Origin: Candidatus Krumholzibacteriia bacterium
GTDB lineage: Bacteria > Krumholzibacteriota > Krumholzibacteriia > LZORAL124-64-63
Assembly (NCBI GenBank): GCA_014859985.1
Contig: JACZKN010000229.1
Location: 1-15,403, forward strand
DNA: 15,403 nt
Direction of reading: 5' to 3'
In this document: positions 5,419-14,970 of the stretch, one piece after another
How the letters are laid out: each line of letters opens with the position of its first letter
Position numbering within the stretch: the stretch's first letter is position 1
Program-made: the position numbers and the translations under genes
The notes under the pieces: model-generated
What the model was told of the DNA's origin: nothing
Databases searched by the model: none
Seen by the model: only the letters and a program-made list of their open reading frames with translations

Positions 5419-6777
5419 CTACCCCCGATCCTCATGATCCGGTGCAAACAACCGCCGCAGCGTCTCGAGATCCCGCTCCCGCTCCGCCCGCGACTCGGTG
5501 GACTTCAGCGTGGCCATGGACCTGCCCAGCACCTTCTTGATGAACTGCTGCAGGCTGGCCTCCACCGCGGCGGCGACCTCGTCCGACTGCTTGCGGCGCA
5601 CGAAGCCCACCTGCTTGTCCTTCAGGTCCTCCAGGTAGGCCTTGAACTCGGCGACGGTGGGGCGCAGGTCCACGTCGTCCAGCCACTGCTCGAACTCGGC
5701 CAACTCCTGGGCGATGATCTGCTCGGCGTGGGGGATCTGCTTGCGGCGCGCGGCCAGGTTGCCCTGGACGATCTCGTCCAGGTCGTCCAGGCCGAAGACG
5801 AACGTGCCCTTGACCTTGGCCACGTCGGGATGGATGTCCCGGGGAACGGCGATGTCCAACAGGAACAACGGCTTGCCGCGGCGCTTGGCCACGGCGGCGG
5901 CCACCATCTCCGGCAGGATCACCGGATCGGTGGCGCCGGTGGTCGCCAGCACCACGTCGGCCTCCACCAGGGCCGCGCCCAGGTCGGCCCAGGGGCGGGT
6001 GTCCACCTTGCCGCACCCCCTGGTGGGGAACTCCCGGGGGCGGGCGAGGCCGCGGGCGGCCTCGACCGTGGCCAGGCGCTCGGCGTTGAGCGTGACGGCC
6101 AGCTCCTGGGCGCGCGCGAAGGTGCGGTTGATCACCGTCAGGTGGCCGATGTCGTGCTGCAGGAAGTGGCGCGCGGCCAGGGCGCCGGTCTCGCCGGCGC
6201 CGACGAGCACGGCGCGCTGGTCGCACAGGTGGTCGAAGAACTTCCGCGCCAGCTCCACCGCCGCGAAGGCCACGCTGACCGCGCCCTGGCTGATGTTCGT
6301 CTCGGTGCGCACCCGCTTGCCGGCGCGGAAGGCGCCCTGGAAGGCGCGCAGCAGCCCCGGGCCGGGCTCCTGGCTGGCGCGGGCCAGGCGGTAGGCGTCC
6401 TTCAGCTGGCCGGTGACCTGGGGCTCGCCGATCATCATGCTCTCCAGCCCCGCCGCGACCCGGTACAGGTGGCCGATGGCCTCGATGCCCCGCAGGTGGC
6501 GGGCGTGGTGGCTGAAGAACAGGTCGGCGTCGGCGCCCACCGTCGCCAGCGCCCCGCGCAGCATCGTGTCGATGGTGTGGCCGGGCAGGACCTCCACGTA
6601 GATCTCGGTGCGGTTGCAGGTGGAGACCGGCAGGCAGGCCACGCAGCCGGCGGTCTCGGCCAGGGCCTGCATCAGGGCCACCGCCTTCGCTTCGTCGAGG
6701 TGGGCCCGCTCGCGCACCTCCGTCGGCGCGTTGCGGTGGTTGATGGTCACCGCGAACAGGGTGGCGGGGCGGGTCAT
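5419..6777 (-). CDS. hemA: Glutamyl-tRNA reductase
   Basis: HemA uses NADPH to reduce glutamyl-tRNA(Glu) to glutamate-1-semialdehyde, the committed step of C5 tetrapyrrole synthesis. The 452-residue protein has the N-terminal catalytic domain with INHRNAPTEVRER and STCNRTEIYVE, where Cys54 is the nucleophile. The substrate-binding GLESMMIGEPQVTGQLKDAY follows, then the NADPH domain (AVLVGAGETGALAARHFL, VINRTFARAQELA, VVLATTGATDPVI, LLDIAVPRDIHPDV). The C-terminal dimerisation helix is also present. Length fits the family (usually 400-460). ATG 6777 overlaps the stop of the ccsA/hemX-like gene by four nt (ATGA), so translation is coupled. HemA is the last gene of the operon, unlike Bacillus where hemA is first. 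The C-terminal tail after the dimerisation domain is charged and unremarkable. Confidence 0.97.
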   Translation of the reverse strand: MTRPATLFAVTINHRNAPTEVRERAHLDEAKAVALMQALAETAGCVACLPVSTCNRTEIYVEVLPGHTIDTMLRGALATVGADADLFFSHHARHLRGIEAIGHLYRVAAGLESMMIGEPQVTGQLKDAYRLARASQEPGPGLLRAFQGAFRAGKRVRTETNISQGAVSVAFAAVELARKFFDHLCDQRAVLVGAGETGALAARHFLQHDIGHLTVINRTFARAQELAVTLNAERLATVEAARGLARPREFPTRGCGKVDTRPWADLGAALVEADVVLATTGATDPVILPEMVAAAVAKRRGKPLFLLDIAVPRDIHPDVAKVKGTFVFGLDDLDEIVQGNLAARRKQIPHAEQIIAQELAEFEQWLDDVDLRPTVAEFKAYLEDLKDKQVGFVRRKQSDEVAAAVEASLQQFIKKVLGRSMATLKSTESRAERERDLETLRRLFAPDHEDRG

Positions 6778-7712
6778 TCGGCGCCCCCGCCGCCGGGGCG
6801 CGGTCGGGCGCCGTCGTGCGCCGGGGCCAGGGGCCACATCAGCGACACCTCGCGGGGCTGCTGCTGCCGGAAGTCGTGGAAGCTGGGCACGAAATGCTGC
6901 ACCACGCCCATGGCGACGATCACCACGACGTAGGCCGCCACCGCCAGCACGTTCATGCGCCTGCCCCGCCAGCCCAGCAGGCGGTAGCCCGCCAGGCCCG
7001 CCGCGTAGCCCAGCAGGATCACCCAGGAGACGAGGATCTTGGGATCCCAAGGGGAAAGCTCGGCCGCCAGCGCCGGGTCGACGCGGTCGGCGAGGTTGTA
7101 CATCCACAGGTGCCCCAGCGAGAGGGACAGGAACAGCAGGGGCACGCCCAGCTCCACCGCGCCCACGCTCATGCGCTCGAGCACGTCCAACGACGGCAGG
7201 CGCCGGAACAGCAGGCCGAACTGGCGGCGGCCCAGCTGCCGGGCCAGCACCAGGTAGAGGACGGCGTAGAGGAAGCTCACCGTCAGCGCCGTGTAGGCCA
7301 GCAGCACCAGCACCACGTGGCCGGCGAAGCCCGGGTCGTGCAGCAGGGGGCTGGCGTCGGGCACGGTCACGCTGAAGGCGCTGGCGATGAACTGCAGCAG
7401 GAACGCCAGCCCCGTGATCATGAACCCGGTCTGCTTCACCCGGCGCCGCCGCTCGATGTACAGGTAGGTGACGAGCAGCGCCACGGCCAGTCCCGACGCG
7501 AACTCCAGGCCCGAGCCCAGGGGCAGGCGCCCGTAGAGCTGCGCCTTGGCCGCCAGGGCGCCCAGATGCAGCAGCACCACGGCAGCGGTCAGCCGCGAGG
7601 CCACCCGGCGGGGCAGGGGGTTGTCCGAACGGAAGATCCAGATGTAGAACACCCAGACCACCAGGTACAGCAAGGGCAGCAGCACGTTCCCCACGGAGAC
7701 GACCAGGTTCAT
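6774..7712 (-). CDS. CcsA/HemX-like cytochrome c assembly-family membrane protein
   Basis: This 312-residue polytopic membrane protein has about eight predicted helices. It belongs to the CcsA/CcmC/HemX family: a His-containing PGFAGHVVLVLLAYTAL helix and a late LSLGHLWMYN ... PWDPKILVSWVILLGY segment match the family's haem-handling region. The WWD-type loop is reduced to PWDP, as in HemX-type proteins rather than full cytochrome c synthases. HemX in Bacillus lowers the amount of HemA; CcsA proteins pass haem to apocytochromes. The 4-nt overlap with hemA favours the HemX role but does not prove it. The ATG at 7712 shares one base with the hemY stop (TGATG) and has GGAGG ahead. The C-terminus ends in a short Pro/Gly-rich tail. 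Confidence 0.85.
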   Translation of the reverse strand: MNLVVSVGNVLLPLLYLVVWVFYIWIFRSDNPLPRRVASRLTAAVVLLHLGALAAKAQLYGRLPLGSGLEFASGLAVALLVTYLYIERRRRVKQTGFMITGLAFLLQFIASAFSVTVPDASPLLHDPGFAGHVVLVLLAYTALTVSFLYAVLYLVLARQLGRRQFGLLFRRLPSLDVLERMSVGAVELGVPLLFLSLSLGHLWMYNLADRVDPALAAELSPWDPKILVSWVILLGYAAGLAGYRLLGWRGRRMNVLAVAAYVVVIVAMGVVQHFVPSFHDFRQQQPREVSLMWPLAPAHDGARPRPGGGGAE

Positions 7713-9184
7713 CACATGGCCTCCAGCGAGGCTCGGCCCCCGGCCGCGGCCAGGTGGGCCACGACCCGGTCGGCGACGGCCTCGGCTTCCTTGCAGCAGG
7801 AGTTCACCGATATGCCCCGGTACGAGGCGCCGGTCAGGAACAGCCCCGGGTGCCTGGCCAGTTCGCGGTCCAGGGCCGCCAGGCGGGCCAGGTGGCCCGG
7901 CACGTACTGGGCGATGGCCCGCTGGTGGCGGATGATGCGCACCATCTCCGGCGTGCCCTTGATGCCCAGCAGGGGGCGCAGTTCCGACAGGGTGACGCCG
8001 ACCAGGGCCTCGTCGTCCAGCTCCAGGACGCCCGGGTTGTCGGCGCCGCCGGCCATGCAGGTCAGCAGCACCCGGCCTTCGGGCGCCCGCCGGGCGAAGA
8101 TGCTGCTGGTCCACAGCACCCCCAGCAGCTCGCGCTGCTCGCGGCTGGGGATCAGCAGGCCGAAGCCCTGCAGGTCGTGCTTCACCGCGGCGCGGTCGAA
8201 GCCCAGGGCGATCACCGCCATGGGGGCGAAGGGGATGCGCACCAGGTTCTCGTGCAGCACCGGCGAGACCTCGCGCAGCTGCACCGCCGCCGCGTGGGCC
8301 GGGGCGGCGTCGATCACCGCGTCGTACGGGCCCCGGTCGAAGTCGTGGCCGGCCACGTGCCAGGCGCCGCCGGCGAAGGTGACCCGGGACACGGCGGCGC
8401 CGGTGCGCAGCTCGGCCCGCGGGTCGGTGGCCAGGGCGTGCACCAGGCCGTCGATGAGCTGCCCCATGCCCCTGTTGAAGGAGGTGAGCACGCCGCTGGG
8501 GCCGGCGTCGGTGCCGGCCTTGCCCTCGCGCCTGCGCCGCCGGGCCAGGGCGGCCATCGCCTTGAACAGGCCGCCGTGGTCCCGCTCCAGTTCGACCATG
8601 CGGGGGAACGCCGCGGCCAGGCTCAGCTTGCGCGAGTTGCCCCCGAACACGCCCTTGACCATGGGGTCGAGCATGATCTCGGCGAAGGCGGCGCCCAGGC
8701 GGCGGCGGCCGAAGGCGTCGACGGTCTCGTCGGTGGCCGGGTCCTCGGCGGCCCGGCCCAGGTCCTTGCGCGGCGGCACCAGCAGCTCGCCCGCCAGGCG
8801 CAGCTTGGCGCCCGTGGGCATCAGCTTCGACTTCAGGAAGGCCTTGGGCGACGTGGGGATCTCCTGCAGCCGGCCGTCGATCAGCAGGAAGCGGTGCCGG
8901 GTGGCGTCGCTGCTGGGCAGCAGCTCGCCGTCCAGGCCCAGGCGACAGACGAGGCGCAGCGTCGCCGGCTCGCTGTTGAGGAACCCGTTGGGGCCCCATT
9001 CCAGCTGCCAGGGGCCTTCGCGCAGGGTCTGCAGGTTGCCGCCGGGGTCGGTGCCCTTCTCGAACACGGTCACGCGCAGGTCCAGGCCCGCGGCCGCGGC
9101 CCGGTCCAGGAGGTTCACGGCGGCGGCCAGGCCGGCGACGCCGCCGGCGACGACGGCCACGCGGCGGGGTGCGCGCTCAGCCAT
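7712..9184 (-). CDS. hemY: Protoporphyrinogen oxidase, FAD-dependent (HemY type)
   Basis: This 490-residue flavoprotein oxidises protoporphyrinogen IX to protoporphyrin IX, normally with O2 as acceptor. The N-terminal Rossmann motif is VVAGGVAGLAAA (11-22), followed by VFEKGTDPGGNLQT and WGPNGFL, as in HemY/PPOX. The C-terminal FAD-contact segment reads GLFLTGASYRGISVNSC, the family's hallmark, and helices of the substrate domain lie between. One oddity is that the first Gly of GxGxxG is Ala13, encoded by GCC. The start ATG 9184 overlaps the hemH 3' end by 8 nt and the stop overlaps the next gene by one base, so the gene is fully embedded in the operon. Membrane association is expected. Length is normal for the family (about 450-500). 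Confidence 0.95.
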   Translation of the reverse strand: MAERAPRRVAVVAGGVAGLAAAVNLLDRAAAAGLDLRVTVFEKGTDPGGNLQTLREGPWQLEWGPNGFLNSEPATLRLVCRLGLDGELLPSSDATRHRFLLIDGRLQEIPTSPKAFLKSKLMPTGAKLRLAGELLVPPRKDLGRAAEDPATDETVDAFGRRRLGAAFAEIMLDPMVKGVFGGNSRKLSLAAAFPRMVELERDHGGLFKAMAALARRRRREGKAGTDAGPSGVLTSFNRGMGQLIDGLVHALATDPRAELRTGAAVSRVTFAGGAWHVAGHDFDRGPYDAVIDAAPAHAAAVQLREVSPVLHENLVRIPFAPMAVIALGFDRAAVKHDLQGFGLLIPSREQRELLGVLWTSSIFARRAPEGRVLLTCMAGGADNPGVLELDDEALVGVTLSELRPLLGIKGTPEMVRIIRHQRAIAQYVPGHLARLAALDRELARHPGLFLTGASYRGISVNSCCKEAEAVADRVVAHLAAAGGRASLEAM

Positions 9185-10271
9185 GGGCCGCCACCTCCTC
9201 TCCGAAGGCCCGGTCGGCCAGGTCGGCCGCCATGGAGCGCAGCCAGGTCTCGTCCAGGTTCAGGGCGGCGCCCCGCTGGTAGCGCTCGATGCCCGCCTTC
9301 TCGGCGTCCTCGCGCAGCTCGATGTCCAGCTCCATCAGGGTCTCGATGTGCTCGCAGGTGAAGCTCACCGGCTGCACGTGCAGCTGCCGGCACCCGGCCG
9401 CGGCCAGTCGCTTTACCTCCGCGACGATCTCCGGGCCCAGCCACTTGATGGGGCCCACGCGGCTCTGGAAGGCGAGCAGGGGGCGGTCGCCGCCGGGCAG
9501 GCGGGCCAGCCAGTCGCCGTAGCCCAGGGCCGCCAGGCGCCCGCCGGCCTGGGCGTGGACCGCGTCCACGGTGGCGGTGGTCTGGGTGAGGTAGGGATCG
9601 CCGCCGTCGATCATCTTCTGCGGCAGCGAGTGGGCCACGTAGACCAGGGCGCAGGCGGCGGGGTCGGCGCCGGACTCGGCCCAGGCGGTCAGGGTGGCGA
9701 TCACCGGCGCGGCCAGGGCGGCGATGAAGCCCGGCTGCAGGTGCCACTCGGGCACCACGTGCACCGGGCGGCCCGGCGCGATCCGCCTGAGCCCCTCGAG
9801 CACGAAGCCCAGGGTGGCGCCGTTGGTCGCGCAGGAGTACTGCGGGTACATGGGCACCACCAGGTACTGCTCGGCGCCCTTGGCCTCGAGCTCGGTGAAC
9901 GTGGCCTCGGGGTAGGGATGCCAGTAGCGCATGGCCATGCCCGGCACCGTCGGCAGCCCCCGCTCGCCGAGGCGCCGGGCCAGGTCCTCGGCCTGGCGCA
10001 GGGTGGTGCCCAGCTGGGGGGTGCACCCGTCGGGGCTGATGGCCAGGTAGCGCTTGCGCACGTTCGGGGTGCGCACCTTGGCGATGAACCGCCCCAGCAG
10101 CGGCCCGAACGGCTTGCGCAGCGGGAAGATCATGGCGTCGCCGAAGAGGTTCAGCAAAAACGGCTCGACGGCCGCCGGGCCGTCGGGCCCGCCCATGCCG
10201 CACAGCACCAGGCCGGTGGTGCGGGCCGGGTCGAGCCGATCCTTCGGGTACGGGCAAGGCTGCTGCGTCAA
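9177..10271 (-). CDS. hemH: Ferrochelatase (protohaem ferro-lyase)
   Basis: HemH inserts Fe(II) into protoporphyrin IX, the last step to protohaem in the protoporphyrin-dependent route. The 364-residue protein shows PMYPQYSCATNGATL, the catalytic-His strand YVAHSLPQKMIDGGDPY (His214) and the acidic FTCEHIETLMELDIEL (Glu310), at the spacing seen in characterised ferrochelatases. The start is a TTG at 10271, supported by GGGAGG five to ten nt upstream. The stop of hemN lies only 10 nt before it, and the next in-frame Met is too far inside conserved sequence. The product is soluble or peripheral. With HemY upstream in the pathway and a protoporphyrin-type HemH, the operon makes haem via protoporphyrin rather than coproporphyrin. 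This is inferred from the HemN-HemY-HemH order of enzymes. Confidence 0.95.
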   Translation of the reverse strand: MTQQPCPYPKDRLDPARTTGLVLCGMGGPDGPAAVEPFLLNLFGDAMIFPLRKPFGPLLGRFIAKVRTPNVRKRYLAISPDGCTPQLGTTLRQAEDLARRLGERGLPTVPGMAMRYWHPYPEATFTELEAKGAEQYLVVPMYPQYSCATNGATLGFVLEGLRRIAPGRPVHVVPEWHLQPGFIAALAAPVIATLTAWAESGADPAACALVYVAHSLPQKMIDGGDPYLTQTTATVDAVHAQAGGRLAALGYGDWLARLPGGDRPLLAFQSRVGPIKWLGPEIVAEVKRLAAAGCRQLHVQPVSFTCEHIETLMELDIELREDAEKAGIERYQRGAALNLDETWLRSMAADLADRAFGEEVAAHG

Positions 10272-10281
10272 GGGCGCCTCC

Positions 10282-11670
10282 CTAGACGGTCCTGGAGAAC
10301 AGGGGCTTGCCGGTGTCCTGGGCCAGGTAGGCGTCCAGGATCATCGCCACGTTGCGCACGAAGTAGCGCCCCTTTGCGGTGATGCGCAGGCCGAAATCGT
10401 CGCGCGTGACCAGGCCGTCCGCGATCAGCGGCGGCAGCTGCTCCAGGCTGTCGGCGAAGAGCCGGTCGGCGCGCTCGCCCCAGCCCGCCACCGTCAGCTC
10501 CCAGGGCAGCTCGAGGTTGCACATGAGGTTCAGGATGGCCAGGCGCCGCAGCTTGTCGTCGTCGCTCAGCTTGTGGCCCTTGACGATGGGCAGGCCGCCT
10601 GCGTCCACCAGCTGCGACCAGCCGTCGATGGTGGCGTCGTTCTGCACGAAGCGGTCGCAGACGTCGCCGATGCCGCTCATGCCGAAGGCCAGCATGTGGG
10701 GCGCGGGCTTGGTCGCGTAGCCCATGAAGTTGCGGTGAAGCGCACGGTCCCGCAGCGCCACCGACAGCTCGTCATCCTGCTTGGCGAAGTGGTCGATGCC
10801 GATCCACGCGTAGCCGCCCTCGCGGAAGCGGTCCACCGTCAGCTGGAAGAGGGCGAACTTCTCGTACCCCTGGAGCATGATGGTGGTGTCGACCTTCTCC
10901 TGGTTGGGCCGCACCCAGGGCACGTGGGCGTAGCTGAAGCAGGCCACGCGGTCGGGCGCGAGGCCGATGACCTCGTCCAGCGTCTCGCCGAAGCTCTCGC
11001 GGGTCTGGCCGGGCAGGCCGTACACCAGGTCGATGTTCACGCCGGGGAAGCCCGCCTCGCGGCAGCCGTGGTAGACTTCCAGGGTCTTGTCCCGGGACTG
11101 GCGGCGGCCGATGGCCTGCTGCACCCGGGGCTCGAAGTCCTGCACGCCCAGGCTGATGCGGTTGAAGCCGGCCTCCCGGAGGAACCGCGCCTGCTCGGGC
11201 GAACCGATGCGCGGGTCGATCTCCAGGGAGACCTCGGCACCGGGGGCGATGGCGAACGCGGCGCGGAACATGGCCAGCACCCGCTCGATCTGGTCGTTCT
11301 TCAGGTAGTTGGGGGTGCCGCCGCCCCAATGGAATTGCACCACGCGGCGGCCGCTGCCGATCACGTCGACGACCCGGCCCAGCTCGGTCTCCAGGCGGTC
11401 CAGGTAGGCGGTGACCTCGTCCTTGTCCCTGGTCACCAGCATGTTGCAGCCGCAGTAGTGGCAGGCCTTGGCGCAGAAGGGGACGTGCAGGTAGACGGCC
11501 AGCTCGTCGTCGGGACGGCCCTTCAGCTCGTCCAGGGCCTCGCGGTACTCGGCCTCGCCGAAGGCCTGCTTCCAGGCCGGCACCGTGGGGTAGCTGGTGT
11601 AGCGGGGCCCGGGCTTGTTGTACTTCGCCACGAACTCCGGGCTGATGGGGACGCCGATCGGTTCGGCCAT
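10282..11670 (-). CDS. hemN: Oxygen-independent coproporphyrinogen III oxidase (radical SAM)
   Basis: HemN decarboxylates coproporphyrinogen III to protoporphyrinogen IX without O2, using S-adenosylmethionine and a [4Fe-4S] cluster. The 462-residue protein has the HemN-specific N-terminal GPRYTSYPT, then the radical SAM cluster motif with Cys66, Cys70, Cys73 and the extra Cys75 (CAKACHYCGC). FHWGGGTPNYL, the LEIDPR strand, ISLGVQDF and NIDLVYGLPGQT follow. The HemN C-terminal domain (RRLAILNLMCNLEL and LIADGLVTRDDFGLRIT) is present. These mark true HemN rather than the haem chaperone HemW. The start at ATG 11670 is preferred over ATG 11685 because AAGGAGAG precedes it. hemE ends 15 nt upstream and hemH begins 10 nt downstream. 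Confidence 0.96.
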   Translation of the reverse strand: MAEPIGVPISPEFVAKYNKPGPRYTSYPTVPAWKQAFGEAEYREALDELKGRPDDELAVYLHVPFCAKACHYCGCNMLVTRDKDEVTAYLDRLETELGRVVDVIGSGRRVVQFHWGGGTPNYLKNDQIERVLAMFRAAFAIAPGAEVSLEIDPRIGSPEQARFLREAGFNRISLGVQDFEPRVQQAIGRRQSRDKTLEVYHGCREAGFPGVNIDLVYGLPGQTRESFGETLDEVIGLAPDRVACFSYAHVPWVRPNQEKVDTTIMLQGYEKFALFQLTVDRFREGGYAWIGIDHFAKQDDELSVALRDRALHRNFMGYATKPAPHMLAFGMSGIGDVCDRFVQNDATIDGWSQLVDAGGLPIVKGHKLSDDDKLRRLAILNLMCNLELPWELTVAGWGERADRLFADSLEQLPPLIADGLVTRDDFGLRITAKGRYFVRNVAMILDAYLAQDTGKPLFSRTV

Positions 11671-11685
11671 GCGTCTCTCCTTCAT

Positions 11686-12714
11686 CTATCGACGAAAGCC
11701 CTGGACGGTCTCGACCAGGGTCTCGACGGCGGCGATCGGCGTGGGCGGCGTGATGCCGTGCCCCAGGTTGAAGACGTGGCCCTTGGCACGCTTGCCGGCC
11801 TCGCAGATCTTCAACGCACGCCTGCGGATCTCGTCGTGCGGGCCGAAGAGGGCCAGCGGATCCAGGTTGCCCTGCACCGCGAAGCCCTCCAGGTGCGGCA
11901 GGGAGCGGGCCATGTCCATGGTCCAGTCCAGGCCCAGCGCCTCCACGTCCAAGGTGGTGACGAGATCCAGGTAGGGCGCGCTGCCCTTCAGGAAATAGAT
12001 GCGCGGGACGCCGGTGTCCGCCAGGCCGTCCATGATGCGCCTGACGCAGGGCAGGACCACCGCCGCGTAGTCCACCGGGTGCAGGATCCCGCCCCAGGTG
12101 TCGAAGAGCTGCACCGCGTCCACGCCCGCCTCGACCTGCATGCGCAGGTAGGCCAGGGTCTGGTCGGTGAGCTTGTCCATCAGCTTCCGCAGCAGGTCGG
12201 GCCGGCCGTAGAGCATGGTCTTGAGGGTGGCGAAGTCCTTGGACCCGCCGCCCTCGATCAGGTACGTGGCCAGGGTGAACGGGCTGCCGGCGAAGCCGAT
12301 CAGCGGCGTGGTGTCGCCCAGGCCCTCTTTCATCAGCGCGATGGCCTCGGCCACGAAGCCGGTGCCCTCGCGGGGCTCGTAGGTGCGCAGGGCGTCGATC
12401 TCCGCCTCGGTGCGCACCGGCCGTTCCAGCTTCGGCCCGCCCTGGCTGAAATCGAAGGCCGCGCCCATGGCCTCCAGCGGCGTCAGGATGTCGCTGAACA
12501 TGATCGCCGCATCGAAGCCGAACCGCCGGATGGGCTGCAGCGTGACTTCGCAGGCGGCCTCCGGCGTGCGGCACAACTCGTTGAAAGAGTACCGCTTGCG
12601 GACCTCCTGGTACTCGGGCAGGTAGCGGCCGGCCTGGCGCATGACCCAGATGGGGGTGCGCTCGCAGGGCTCGCCCCGCAGGTTCTTCAGGAAGATGCTG
12701 TCCTTGACGCTCAT
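11686..12714 (-). CDS. hemE: Uroporphyrinogen III decarboxylase
   Basis: HemE removes four acetate carboxyls from uroporphyrinogen III to give coproporphyrinogen III. The 342-residue protein carries both family signatures: PIWVMRQAGRYLPEY (21-35, with Arg26 and Arg30 in the carboxylate-binding loop) and GFAGSPFTLATYLIEGGGSK. The catalytic-site strand IMFSDILTPLEAMG includes Asp75. The C-terminal HVFNLGHGITPPTP closes the TIM barrel. Length matches the usual 340-360 residues. ATG 12714 lies 5 nt after the hemL stop, with GGAGC bases of the hemL end as ribosome site. It is a cytoplasmic enzyme that acts between HemD and HemN, both encoded in this operon. Confidence 0.97.
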   Translation of the reverse strand: MSVKDSIFLKNLRGEPCERTPIWVMRQAGRYLPEYQEVRKRYSFNELCRTPEAACEVTLQPIRRFGFDAAIMFSDILTPLEAMGAAFDFSQGGPKLERPVRTEAEIDALRTYEPREGTGFVAEAIALMKEGLGDTTPLIGFAGSPFTLATYLIEGGGSKDFATLKTMLYGRPDLLRKLMDKLTDQTLAYLRMQVEAGVDAVQLFDTWGGILHPVDYAAVVLPCVRRIMDGLADTGVPRIYFLKGSAPYLDLVTTLDVEALGLDWTMDMARSLPHLEGFAVQGNLDPLALFGPHDEIRRRALKICEAGKRAKGHVFNLGHGITPPTPIAAVETLVETVQGFRR

Positions 12715-12719
12715 GCGGT

Positions 12720-13997
<1,278 letters not shown>

Positions 13998-13998
13998 C

Positions 13999-14970
13999 TC
14001 AGATCCAGCCCTTCTGCAGGGCTTCGCGCCCGTGGTAGGTGATGATCAGGTCGCTGCCGGCGCGGCGCATCGCCAGCAGGTTCTCCCGCACGATGGCGGC
14101 CTCGTCCACCAGCCCGGCCTTGGCGGCGTTCTTCACCAGGGAATACTCGCCGCTGACGTTGTAGCAGACCACCGGGCAGAGGACCTCGTCCCTGACCCGG
14201 CGGATGATGTCCAGGTAGGCGAGCGCCGGCTTGACCATCACCATGTCCGCGCCCTCCTGCAGGTCCAGCAGGGTCTCGAGCACCGCCTCGCGGCCGTTGC
14301 GCGGGTCCATCTGGTAGCTCTTGCGGTCGCCCTGGGGCGCGCTGCTGCAGGCGTCGCGGAAGGGCCCGTAGTAGGCGCTGGCGTACTTGGCGCTGTAGGC
14401 CAGGATGGAGGTGTTGACGAAGCCCTCGTCGTCCAGCAGCTCGCGGATGGCGCCGACCCGGCCGTCCATCATGTCGCTGGGGCTGACGATGTCGGCGCCG
14501 GCCCTGGCGTGCGCCAAGGCCATCTTCGCCAGCTGCCCCACCGAGGGGTCGTTGACGATGACGCCGTCCTTGAGGAAGCCGCAGTGGCCGTGGTCGGTGT
14601 AGGCGCACAGGCAGACGTCGGTGACAGTGATGATGTCGGCGCCGAACCTCTCCTTCAGCTTGCGCAGGGCCACGTTCACCACGCCGTCGTCGGCGACGGC
14701 GGCGGTGCCGTGGGCGTCCTTGTGCTCGGGAATGCCGAACAGCAGGTGGGTCTTCAGGCCCAGTTCGAGGTCGCCCGCGACCTCGTCCACCAGGGTGTCG
14801 GCAGAGACGTGGTAGACGCCCGGCATGGCGCCGATCTCGTGGCGCACGCCCTTGCCCTCGACCACGAAGTGGGGGGTGATCAGGCGGCGCGCCGACACGT
14901 CGGTCTCGGCGACCAGGTCGCGCATGACGGGGTTGACGCGCAGGCGGCGGGGCCGGTCCAGCAGGTTCAT
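13999..14970 (-). CDS. hemB: Porphobilinogen synthase (5-aminolevulinate dehydratase)
   Basis: HemB condenses two 5-aminolevulinate molecules to porphobilinogen. The 323-residue protein has the zinc-site cysteines Cys120, Cys122 and Cys130 in DVCLCAYTDHGHCG. The two active-site lysines are Lys195 (SAKYASAYYGPFRDA) and Lys247 (VMVKPALAYLD). The SPSDMMDGRVGAIR loop and a C-terminal LIITYHGRE are typical. These place it in the zinc-dependent class rather than the magnesium-only class with Asp replacements. ATG 14970 overlaps the hemD stop by four nt (ATGA), so the two are coupled. One base separates it from hemL. Length is standard for the family. Confidence 0.97.
   Translation of the reverse strand: MNLLDRPRRLRVNPVMRDLVAETDVSARRLITPHFVVEGKGVRHEIGAMPGVYHVSADTLVDEVAGDLELGLKTHLLFGIPEHKDAHGTAAVADDGVVNVALRKLKERFGADIITVTDVCLCAYTDHGHCGFLKDGVIVNDPSVGQLAKMALAHARAGADIVSPSDMMDGRVGAIRELLDDEGFVNTSILAYSAKYASAYYGPFRDACSSAPQGDRKSYQMDPRNGREAVLETLLDLQEGADMVMVKPALAYLDIIRRVRDEVLCPVVCYNVSGEYSLVKNAAKAGLVDEAAIVRENLLAMRRAGSDLIITYHGREALQKGWI

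Noticed and set aside
5004..5447. Upstream extension of the propeller frame to 5447
   Set aside because: It would run fully over the peptide gene in another frame and through the C11 tract, and it lacks signal-peptide or domain character.
6778..7107. N-terminal extension of the hemA frame to 7107
   Set aside because: It overlaps the ccsA/hemX-like gene. The ATG at 6777 begins right before conserved HemA sequence and gives a normal family length.
10282..11670. hemN as the haem chaperone HemW
   Set aside because: It has the HemN-specific N-terminal GPRYTSYPT, a fourth Cys after the cluster motif, and full HemN length (462 residues versus about 380).
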